Below are positions 55,091-64,000 of a stretch of 64,000 bases of DNA, one piece after another. Every line of letters begins with the position of its first letter. Within the stretch, counting starts at the first letter, position 1. The DNA is from Tipula vernalis (lineage: Eukaryota; Arthropoda; Insecta; Diptera; Tipulidae), in NCBI GenBank assembly GCA_958295665.1, contig OY282558.1, positions 111,776,838-111,840,837 on the forward strand. Reading direction: 5' to 3'. Under the pieces are notes generated by a model. The model was not told the DNA's origin and did no database searches. It saw only the letters and a list, made by a program, of their open reading frames with translations. The position numbers and the translations under genes are program-made.

Positions 55091-56480
55091 TTTCCTTTGT
55101 TAGAAAATAAAATAAAAATGAAACCCGAACCTCTCCAGAAAGCCTACTAAAATATTTTTCCAAGAAATCAAAACCCATTACAATTGCTTCCTTTCACTAG
55201 AAAATTTCCATCTAACCAATTACTATTAACAAAAGAAAATAATAAAAATATGAATTCCCATAGGAGGATCCTCTTAAACGAATTTTACTGAAATAAAACC
55301 ACCCCAACAAACATTAATAAAAATCAAATAACCGTTTCAGAAACCGGTAGTAAGTTAAAAAGTAAGAAAAAACCAAGCAAACAGGGGCTCACCGGACGAG
55401 AAGTTCCTTAACGTTTTTTTTAAGAATCAATACCCGGTGTTATCGCGTTTTGGCACTCGAAAACTCTCTTTCACCAATTATGATCAATAAAAAAATATTC
55501 AAAAAAACGAACCCCAGGCCTATTAGAGGACCCACTAAACGACATTTCCCGAAATCAAAGTCCACTGCAAATGTTTCCTAACACTAGAAAATCCCTGCTC
55601 ACCAATTATTACAAAAATCGTTGAACTTAAAAAATGGACCTCGACCATCCGGAGGACCCTCTAAACATATATTTCCCGAAATCAACACCCATTGCAGACC
55701 TTTCAAAACCCTATTTGACTTCAATCAATACCCATGGCGATCGCTTCCTGCCGCTCGAATATCTCTCATTACCAAATGTTTACCAAAATTGTTAAAATGA
55801 AAAAAGGAACCCGGATACCATTGAAAGACCCTAAGCTAATTTTTTTAAACCAAGACCCATTGCAATCTCTGTCTGGCACCCACCCGCTCACAAATTTTTA
55901 CCAAAAATGTAAAAATTAAAAAAAAGAAGCCCGGGCTCAACTGGAGAACCCCCTAAACGAATTTTCCAAAAATTTATACCCATCACAATCGCTTCGTGGC
56001 ACCCGAAAACCCTCTTTACCAACTTTTAACAAAATAGTTAAAATTTAAAAAACCCAAGTTCCAATGGATGACACTCTGGACTGGTAAACATACTTACCAA
56101 TTTTCAACAAAATCATTAAAACTACAAAAATGGAGTCTGAATTTTCCTGAAATCAAGACCAATGGGGATCACCTTATACCACTTAAAAACACTTCTTACC
56201 AATATTTACCAACATCGTGAAAATTACAAAGGAGCTCGAGTTCCACTGAAGAACCCCCTAAACTATTTTTTTTCGAAATCAAGACCGGTCACAATTGATT
56301 CTTGGCACACGAAAACCCCAGCTTACCAATTTTTACCAAAATCGCAAAAATTAAAAAAAGGCCTGGGCACAAATGGAGAACACCTTCTAAATTATCAAGA
56401 CCCGTCGCAATTGCTTCCTGGGACGAAAAGACGACGTTCTTCGAAGTTCGACGAAGAAATGACGTTCCAAGCATCTGATT
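55090..56480. repeat. Degenerate tandem array, about 120-135 bp unit
   Basis: About ten imperfect units share, in order, CGAAATCAAGACCCATTGCA, GCTTCCTGGCACTCGAAAAC, CCAATTTTTACCAAAATCG, TTAAAA, a purine-rich stretch and GGAGGACCCCCTAAACGAA. C-rich blocks alternate with AT-rich ones, unlike the rest of the window. Short ORFs inside (55734-55919 and 56162-56494) follow the repeat period and are not genes. Confidence 0.75.
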
Positions 56481-56755
56481 TTGTATTAAAATAAAAAACT
56501 AGTGTTTTTTAAATAAACAACAGTAGTTGTATAAATAAATTTTTTATTTGTATTATTTTTCACAAATGATTTTGTACTATTATCATGACCGCTAGCCCGC
56601 TACAGATATTTTCGAGTCGAGGTGCATTATCTCTATTAGCACATTTTCTTCCGATAGTATATACCGAGAGTGCTAAGATAATTATTGGTGATTCAGAATA
56701 GGAAAAATCAAAAGGGAAGTTCAATAATCGGGGAATTGGTTAAAGTTGAACCAAA

Positions 56756-57884
56756 TTATGATTTATACGAGGACGTTGATGGTACCTTGATGGAAATATC
56801 GGATAAAATATCAAATATTGTTTCAGTACCACCGCATTCTTTAGCCACAATTGGATAATTCTTGAAACTGCCTGCATATTCAGATGTGCTATTGCGCGCT
56901 AAAATAAAAGCACAATGCTTACTACTCTTACCTTGTTTACCGGAGATGGTGGAGGAATAAAATTTATAGTCTGTCGCTAGCTTCATCACTCCTAACGCTA
57001 CCACCATTTGAAGTATTACGACAATTATTTTATTTGCTCTACTAAACCACCGATGACGCTTGAAACCAAAAAGCATCCACTAGTCAACGGTGTTTTAATA
57101 AAACTTCTTTTTATAGTTGCGTGAAAAACGCTTTAGTAAAAAAGTGAAAGTACCACCCAACGTATCCTATGGGGTAGTCATTGATCCAAACATTTATACT
57201 GTTGACAATGGGCACTTGAAAAGAAAAAACTAAAATAATTTTCAAAACTTAAACTATTTTTATTAATCAATTTATTGTATCATCATGTCGTGTTGCTGTT
57301 TCAGCCAACGCTAACATGGCTAAAGCGGTAATACTTCGTACATTTCGGTGTTCATCAATTAAACCATTTATTATCACTTCGATCAATAGCTTGATAATAC
57401 AAGATGAAATCGCGTTTATTCGAACAGCGATTTGTTGTACGATTTTTATGCCAGTATAACGATCTTGCCATTTGGTACTCTGGCAGACCACCTTGAGGAA
57501 CGATAATAATGTTGGAATGCCAAAAACAATTGCGACCACCACAAAAGCATGTGCAATGGTATTTCGTATATACGCCTCTATATTATCGATATCGGGACGC
57601 ATTGCAGAAATCATTGCTGTTATACCGGTCGAATTTACTATTTTTGAGATTATCTCGTAATCTTTATATTCCTTAAGTTCAGGGTCATAAATAGTTTCTA
57701 TAATTTTCAATAACACAATATCTAACAGATATTTATCATAATTTTGTGCATCCACAAGCGAAGGATTAGTATCGCATTTTATTTGAGGAGTTACATCCCA
57801 TCGATTATGCCGCGTTGGTTTTGATACTCGTACCTTATTTTGATTTAAGAACGATTTTTTATGTGATATTTTATTTTTATATAT
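56756..57884 (-). pseudogene. SF3B1-derived (SF3b155) intronless copy, diverged
   Basis: SF3B1 is the HEAT-repeat scaffold of the U2 snRNP SF3b complex, which holds the branch-point helix. On the minus strand an open frame of 205 codons (57884-57267) starts with an RWDxTP motif (NRWDVTP at 57807-57787), a hallmark of the SF3B1 N-terminal region. It then jumps to HEAT sequence: MISAMRPDIDN, YIRNT, TGIKIVQQIA, LIDEHRNVRSITALAMLAL. A second frame (57076-56756) continues collinearly with weaker similarity. About 300 residues between the two SF3B1 regions are missing, no introns are visible, and no ATG starts the frame (TAA at 57887-57885). It is probably a processed copy with internal deletion. 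That 205 codons stay open despite about 40 percent amino-acid change is odd for a simple pseudogene. Confidence 0.72.
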
Positions 57885-57899
57885 TTATTCTATTCCACT

Positions 57900-58845
57900 C
57901 ATTTTCGTGATTTTTTGGTCAAGAAAATCACTGGAATAATTAAATCCTACAATTGAAAATTGAATCCAATATTTCCAGAAAATTATTTCAATATCGATTT
58001 CATATAAATTTTCAAGATTCTCGCTCGAATTAATGATCCTTCACCTAAATACATATATATATGTAGTTTCCCAAATTATACCTACGTTTACTGATATACA
58101 TACATTTACCGTAACTTAAATGTAAATGTAGTTTTTGTAGTTAATTCTTGATTTTTGTGAACGTAAATGTCATAATTGTGCCTTTGCAACACAAATAATT
58201 TACTATAATAGCCTAAATGTAGCTTACAACTTTTACATTCATCTTTTATTATTATTCAATCATACATGCCATATAAATTTGAAAAAAAAAAACGAAAAAA
58301 AAATTTATCTCAAGAATGTAATTTTCGAGGTTCGAAATTCGATCTAAAATTTTAAAATCCACAACGCTAACACCTAGACTACTGCGGCATAGAAATTTGC
58401 CGAAAAATTACTTGGTTTTATAAAAAGTTTTGAGCATTCTACTAAATTATATAATATGTAGATAGATTTACACAATGGGACGTATCAACATAGAGAAAGA
58501 TAAAATTTGTCAGATCTTTCTGTAATTTGGTATACAGATGAAGAAAAATATTCTAAGAATAATTTCCTTTTACATCATATCGGAAAAATCACGGAAAATG
58601 CGAGAAAATCGCGAATTTCCACTCGGAAAATTCGCCGGGAAAAGACTAAAAAAAATATGCTGATCATCCAACATTAATTTAAATTTTTTTTTTTTGTCGT
58701 GATTTTTGAAAAATGGACATCCATGAAAAAAAAAACATAAAAAAAAAATTAAATACATCCCAACTCCGTATGCTGCTAACTACGCAGCTGTACTATTTAA
58801 AAAAATCATCAAACATTCTTTTCTATAAAAAAAAATACACAATAC
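57900..58845. other. AT-rich intergenic DNA
   Basis: Contains A/T homopolymers and a 62-codon minus ORF (58570-58758) of low complexity. No gene or element recognised. Confidence 0.45.
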
Positions 58846-59048
58846 ATATCGCTCATTTGCTGCAACAATGACACAATTTAAAAATAACAAATGTTATAAT
58901 TTGAGAGACCTTTCCGTTTGTCTTGTAGTGAGCTTTAGGTGTGTCGTTATATCCGTTTTAACTATATTAAAAAGCTGATATTTCTCTATAAATAAGTCAA
59001 AAACGACCGATTTTGAGTTATGCCATTGTGGTAGCAAATGAGCGATAT
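58846..59048. repeat. Inverted repeat pair, possible small MITE
   Basis: ATATCGCTCATTTGCTGCAA (58846-58870 in full, 25 bp) recurs inverted at 59024-59048 with two mismatches. The enclosed 150 bp is AT-rich without ORF. Target duplications were not identified. Confidence 0.5.
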
Positions 59049-59239
59049 ACAATTGACCATTTTAGAGATGGCGCTGTAAAATTTGGATAATTTTTCCAGA
59101 TTTGAAGGCTTTACAGAGTTTTCCCAGACTTGAGACCAGACTCAATCGCATTTTCATGCAAAAAGACATCATATAGCCATTTTACGTCAACGAAATCGGT
59201 CTCGAAGTAGTTTTTCGTGCGGACATATATACATACCCG

Positions 59240-59396
59240 CAATTATTGCTCGTTTAATAATATAGAAGATAAAGTGATTTTGTGAATTATAATTAACCAA
59301 TTGTATTGTAATAATTCGTTGGTGATAAATTGAATTGATTTTGTTTTATTCACAATCCAGTGATACGAACCTTAATTGACAAGGCAAAAACGTAAC
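59240..59396 (-). repeat. Fragment of the solo-LTR family, inverted
   Basis: Read on the minus strand from 59396 it begins TGTTACGTTTTTGCCTTG, then AAGGTTCGTATCACTGGATT, matching the first 150 bp of 41080-41520. It is truncated at about 59240. Confidence 0.65.
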
Positions 59397-59780
59397 AATA
59401 TTTTTAAAAACTAGAAACTGATATTTTCATGAAGCGATATTGCGACTGATTAAAAGCTAATTTTGGTTTGTCACTGTTTACTATAGGAATTATACTTTAA
59501 GTTTCATCAAAAAAGCCAAATATAAAATGTTAAAATTTGAATAAATTCTGGGTCTGGAAAGTATTTCAGTTAGTGTACCTAGTCAACAATTATCCCTAGA
59601 AAAACTATCAAGACGAGTTTCATGTGGGGAGTCCAGGAAAGTTTATTTGGATTAAAAGCATATTTACAATTAAAATTTTGTAGTATTAGTAAGTCCATTT
59701 ACCTAATTGTCCATAAGTAGCTTCCGCCAGTTTACGCTTGGTTTCGGTCTTGGTCATCTTAACTGCTTGCTTCCTTATTA
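59397..59780. other. AT-rich intergenic DNA
   Basis: No ORF or repeat recognised between the LTR fragment and the gag remnant. Confidence 0.4.
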
Positions 59781-60420
59781 AACTTGGATTTTTACAGCAA
59801 TGCTGCATTTTCTCTGGTTAGCCAGATGGTTTTCTCCAGAGTAAACGAATTTAGGCTGAACAATTTTTAGCTTTTACACAATCTCTGGTACGTTATTTTC
59901 ATAAACATTTGACACACCTGAATTTCTCTTGACCGGTTTACTCGTACATAGAAGGTAGGTTTTTAGCCATAAGCCGTTTATTGATCTTGTTTATTTGTTT
60001 TCAAACGTGTGCCAAGTGCAATTTTTTTATTTACCATTTTTATGATTTCCCTTTTTATGATTTTGTGTTCAGCTTGGCGGAGAGGGCGTGTTATTCTGTT
60101 TCTTTTTTTTTTCTCTGACTTTTAACTATTTTCCGCTCCGTTTTTCGAGCTAGTTCGTCTTCATCCGTAAGATACTCTTGTTGAGTGGTGTTTCGGTTAG
60201 GAGTGGAACAGATGTCCTCCGTTGGCTTAAGAGCTTTAACTGCATTTTCAAGAGCCTTCTTGATTGAAATTTATATTGTTACCTGGGTGTTTTCACTTGG
60301 AGGTATGCTAGACACATTTAGTGGTTTCTACATAGTTGTACCATTAGAATATAGACCACGAGATACTTGGCTATTGACGATCATCCCTACCCTTGTGACC
60401 CTTGTTGTTTCTTCTTATGT
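59780..60420 (-). pseudogene. Jockey-type gag remnant, copy in unit 3
   Basis: Matches 3935-4560 and 19500-20180, including the zinc-knuckle coding region (AGCCAGATGGTTTTCTCCAG on the + strand) and TAGACACATTTAGTGGTTTC near 60310. It runs directly into block X3 with only about 60 bp between, which is the ancestral arrangement. Confidence 0.6.
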
Positions 60421-61005
60421 AAAACTAGGATAAAACTAATCGTAATAGCCGATCTGCTTTATGTTATCGGTCGAATTAAATATAAATTCAATATTGTTTT
60501 GGATAGTGTATTTTACAGAGATGTTTTACTGTACAATGGTTTAAAAAAACAAATCGATAAAACCACTAAACCACAATTTTTCTAAACTATAGTTAAGAAT
60601 AAATTATTTCTTGAATATTTAGAGTCGTACGATATTTTACATATTGATTGATTGTTTATCTAGTCAATTACATTTACTTGATTAAGCTTACAAACAAGTA
60701 CGAGAGATATCCAATTTTTTTCATCTTGTTTTCTGTATGAGCGAAGTTTAACAGGTAAGTAAGTTTGTGATGTAATATTCTTGCGGTTATTTCTAATTTA
60801 AATACATACACTATGTTATGATATCTAAAGAAAGTAAATACTTTTTAATTTGTTTCGTTATATAATTTGTGTTAACTCATTATGATGTGTTCCTCGATGA
60901 ATCGTTTAATCTAGTTTTTGGAATATTTTAGATCGTGATAGATTGTGATCAATTTTAATATAATTATGGTAATACTATTAAGTTTATACTTGCCAAATAA
61001 ATGAG
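60421..61005 (+). repeat. Block X copy 3
   Basis: Begins CTAGGATAAAACTAATCGTA. The frame is read as YKFNIVLDSVFYRDVLLYNG, then a stop after KPQFF, then KNKLFLEYLESYDILHID. The mini-exon donor is perfect in this copy: AACAG followed by GTAAGT at about 60754. Confidence 0.6.
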
Positions 61006-61550
61006 ACTATCATTTGAGTAGTTTTAACGTTATATGCCCCCACACACTAATTTTTCTAGCATTTAACCCTTTAACAAGAACAATTTGTTTCTTGTTGCTA
61101 CATTGAACGGACTACCGCCGCTTATTATAGATCGTGCTGCTATTTGACTCTCCTTGAAGAGATGTGAAATACTGTTTTCTGTTTCACTTAATTGAGCTTG
61201 TTTTTCTCCAACATGTCTTAGGATTGTTTTAAATTATTGTAGTATAGCAATGGCTGGTCTCTCTTAGAATCCATGAGAAAGACCTCCGAAGATGATGGAT
61301 TTACGTAAGTATTAGGTATACAACCGTGGTCATTTATAGTGTACTGCATTTCCCTTTGGTTTTAGTTACCTGGGTGTTTCCATTTAGAGGTATACTGAAC
61401 ACATTTGGTGGGTTCTACATAGTTGTAGCATTAGAATATAGACTATAAGATACGAAACTATAGACGGTCAACCTTATTGAGCTGCACCATATAATTCATA
61501 TTTTACATATTTTAATTATCATGAAGTAATTCACACTACCATTTTTCTTG
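61006..61550 (-). pseudogene. Second Jockey-type gag remnant
   Basis: Contains a second copy of the gag-type sequence (GGTATACTGAACACATTTGG near 61395 and TTCTACATAGTTGTAGCATT), plus 61080-61360, whose minus strand has fragments compatible with the same ORF1. It precedes X'3 as the first gag remnant precedes X3, so a gag-plus-X module was itself duplicated. Confidence 0.45.
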
Positions 61551-61555
61551 TATCA

Positions 61556-62040
61556 AACCAGGATATAACTTTAATATTCTGCTTTATGTTATCGGCTGCC
61601 CCTGTTAACCATAAATTAACTAGTGTTCTGGACAGTGTATTTTATAGAGAGGTTTTACTATACAATGTACTAATGAAACAAATCGATAAATCCGTTAAAC
61701 CACAACTGTTCAAAACTATTATTAAAAATAAATTATTTCTTGAATATTTTACGGGGATTGATTGTTTCTCTAGTCAAATGCATTTAGTTGAATAAACTTA
61801 CAAACAAGTATATCTTATTTCCTGCAGGATCTTTAAGGAAGTTATATAGGCAAGTAAATTTTTGATACAATAATTTTAGGTCCTTCTGTAAGTTAGCTAC
61901 TTATACATTTTGTGCTGATATCTACAAAAAGGAAATCTTGTGGTGTGTTCCTCGATGATTAGTTTGTCAACTTTTTGTATAAATTAAAGCAAAAAGTTAT
62001 CAAACTGGAAATATTAGAACTGGGAATCTAGTTCACATTG
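61556..62040 (+). repeat. Block X' copy 3 (open frame)
   Basis: From 61586 the shared frame is open for 69 codons, including LDSVFYREVLLYNVLMKQID and KPQLFKTIIKNKLFLEYF, and runs to TAA at 61795. TTTCCTGCAG (61818-61827) and GCAAGTAAAT follow as in other X' copies. Confidence 0.6.
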
Positions 62041-62109
62041 AGCTATAATAAATTGGGTAACAATTTTGTTTTTAATTCAAATACCTTTAGGTCATGATTT
62101 TGTTTTTGA

Positions 62110-63010
62110 ATAGTTCATTAGCCAAAGGCCAGTTGAAATAATACATTTAAATTCGAATATTAATCAGTTTGTTAAACTTTTTGTAGTATAAATAAATGTG
62201 TAATATTTTTAAAGTGATATTTAAAAACAAATAGAAAAATATCCAAAGCAAAACAGTTAGCACCTGAAGAACGTAGCAGAATTTAAGCGTTTAAAGAAAT
62301 GGGCCTTACCAGTCGTTTAATAGCACAAAAACTTGGGCGTATTAAAACTGTAATAAAATACTACCTCTCTTTAGGCACAGCGGAGTTATATCCACCATTT
62401 CGAAAGTGCGAAGTGTCGTCCTAAATAGCAAAAATATAGTTCGTCGATAATTACAACTAAAAACTGTTTTAAAACAAATTCACATAAACAAAAAAACAAA
62501 AAATCTTTGCTCTTGAAGTAACGCAATGAGAACATAAGTGGAAAAGGATAGTGTTCACGGACGTGAAGAAATTCATCATACGGCCCCGATAGTTACAAGT
62601 TTTACTCTACCATATGATTTGAGGAACGATGATGCAATTTTGTCGCGCCATCATAGCAGAACAAGTGGTGTTATGGTCTGGGGAGCTATAACCTTCTATA
62701 CGTCACAAATAACCTACAGTTCAAACAGGTGACTTTTGATGGTGAGAGGTATAAAAACATATGATCCAACAAACTTTTCATGAAATTATCGGGTATCTCA
62801 ACCAAATGTTGCTATTTAATTAACTTAGCCGCCATACTTTCCTGACCTCAATATATTTGACAATGTTTAGGGGTGGCTGTCACGGAAAGTATACGAATGG
62901 TCACAGAAGTTTGAGACCGTGGACGCTTTAATAGGTGTCATACAAGCAGCGTGGATTGAAATAAGTTTAACTTATTTAAAATCATTATTTAATTCACTTT
63001 GCAGTCGAAC
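62110..63010 (+). pseudogene. Tc1-like transposase remnant, most complete copy
   Basis: The + strand shows LAPEERSRI (62260), FKEMGLTSRLIAQKLG (helix-turn-helix), WKRIVFTDVKKF (first catalytic Asp at about 62550), LRNDDAILSRHHSRTSGVMV and WGAITFY (about 62615-62700), and LSPDLNIFDNV (about 62840-62880), the block before the last catalytic residue. Several stops and frameshifts. Terminal repeats were not identified. Order matches Tc1/Tc3-type transposases throughout. Confidence 0.72.
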
Positions 63011-63199
63011 TTTCTAGGTTATTAAAGATGGTAGAGTAACACAGTTAGCCTTAAGCTAATAAACTATGCAAACACAATAATTTTTACAAAAAAAAAACCA
63101 CGAACTAACGGTATTTGAATTAAAAACAGTATTACTAGCCGACAACAGGAATTTAGCCTTTTCGATGATTTGAAACAATATAGAACATTTAACAGCAAA

Positions 63200-63870
63200 T
63201 TCTTGTTGTCCTAAAAACGCCAATATAACTATGGTTAGAAAGTGCCCTCTTCAAATATCGGGAATTTTACCCATATTTGTTTTAGTGTACAGACTTCTGT
63301 ATAAGGCTTTCGATGAGGTGTCCAATTTAATTTTGTTAAGTAAATTGAATAATTTTTTTATGTACCGCAGTTTTAACATAAATAGTTCAGTGGTGTTTTA
63401 TCGGACGGATTTCGACCTACATATGGAGTTCTTTAAGGATCAATCATGGAATCTTTACTATTCACTCTTTTTCATCAGTGATATTTAGAATGTAATTAAA
63501 TCACGACATTTATTATTTGCAGATGGCTTAAACATTTTTAATATTATTCTTACGTCTGAATATGTACATAGATATGTCGCATATTTATTCTAAACTCTAA
63601 TTGCCACATAACGTAAAGAAATGTTTCACCACATGATACCAGAAAAATTAAAAAGTTGGTCTTGTTGCAAATTACTGATGGACCTTTGATTCTAAACTAA
63701 GATTGTTGCAAGTTTTTTTAAAATGTTAGGTTTTATATTTAGGCGACGTAAAGGTACTTAAGGGACCGATCTACTCTATTACTTTTATTCTACAGCCTTA
63801 AAAATATCAATCTTGAGTATTTGGCGCAGATTTGGAATCCTTTTTATAATGAATATTGCAACATAATGGA
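63200..63870 (+). pseudogene. Jockey-type RT remnant, copy in unit 3
   Basis: An 85-codon open stretch (63231-63488) contains RLLYKAFDEVSNLILLSKLN (motif A region) and LYYSLFFISDI (the region after PQGS). A damaged catalytic box follows near 63525, and AQIWNPFYNEYCN-like residues at 63820-63860. The copy ends about 40 bp before the OR 5' flank. Confidence 0.65.
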
Positions 63871-63889
63871 AAATAGATAAGACTAAAGT

Positions 63890-64000
63890 ATATATGTATG
63901 TCGAACAAATGGTTCAATAATTAAAGAATTGGTTGATATAGAGAGCAACTTAGAAATAAGATAAATTATTTTGAGAGTAAAACGTTGGTATCATTTAAGA
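63890..64000 (+). repeat. 5' flank of a next odorant receptor copy (runs off the window)
   Basis: GAATTGGTTGATATAGAGAG at 63926, followed by AATTATTTTGAGAGTAAAA and GGTATCATTTAAGA, matches the flank of copies 1 and 2 (14575-14695). By comparison with copy 2, an OR ATG would lie roughly 0.2-0.5 kb beyond the window end. Confidence 0.7.

Noticed and set aside
55090..56480. CRISPR-like regular array
   Set aside because: Units are long, degenerate and lack short identical repeats with unique spacers; the genome is eukaryotic.

Overview
The window is nuclear DNA of an insect, most likely a higher fly (Diptera), judging by strong AT richness, short introns of about 60 bp, an insect-type odorant receptor (OR, 7tm_6) family, and the mix of Jockey/CR1-type, BEL, Gypsy, piggyBac, Tc1-like and foldback elements. 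I see no bacterial operons, CRISPR arrays or confident tRNA/rRNA genes. The species is not identified.

The backbone is a tandem segmental duplication of one odorant receptor gene with its flanks, all on the + strand. OR copy 1 (323-1748) and copy 2 (15154-16597) are intact five-exon genes of 393 codons. Copy 3 (48744-51687) has the same five exons, but a 1.48-kb element sits in exon 2. A decayed last-exon and 3'-flank fragment of a further copy lies at about 52610-53080. The upstream flank of a next copy starts at about 63900 and runs off the window. A TATA box lies exactly 81 bp upstream of the ATG in all three genes.

Each intergenic unit repeats the same decayed cargo in the same order: OR, OR 3' flank, a minus-strand Jockey-type gag remnant, exon-like block X, a related block X', an AT-rich block (shared by units 1 and 2), a Tc1-like transposase remnant, a Jockey-type RT remnant, then the next OR. 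Because the units are paralogous, one often supplies the empty site for an insertion in another. This dates nested insertions such as the solo LTR and piggyBac near 41.1-44.2 kb.

Unit 1 (about 1-14.5 kb) also holds minisatellites, a 105-115-bp dispersed satellite-like repeat, a 5'-truncated Jockey-type RT and a Tc1 relic. Unit 2 (about 15-48 kb) is the most invaded. It has a CACTA/TNP2-like transposase relic, a TIR/foldback complex at 20.19-27.27 kb that carries a structurally intact CR1-group non-LTR retrotransposon, a palindromic MITE, a BEL element (28.8-39.94 kb) whose 5' LTR is split by a complete Gypsy-type element (34.34-39.63 kb, 123-bp LTRs, ACAAC target duplication), a solo LTR and a piggyBac element. 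Unit 3 (about 48.7-64 kb) has the interrupted OR, LTR fragments, a degenerate tandem array, and an intronless, diverged derivative of the splicing factor gene SF3B1 on the minus strand.

The most interesting unexplained items are: block X/X', six paralogous copies with shared reading frame and splice-like signals; the SF3B1-like reading frame, changed at positions matching human hotspot residues; two perfect short inverted duplications inside the two LTR retrotransposon coding regions; a hydrophobic ORF bridging ORF1 and ORF2 of the CR1-like element; subterminal palindromes of the piggyBac element; and a miRNA-like hairpin in the element that broke OR copy 3.
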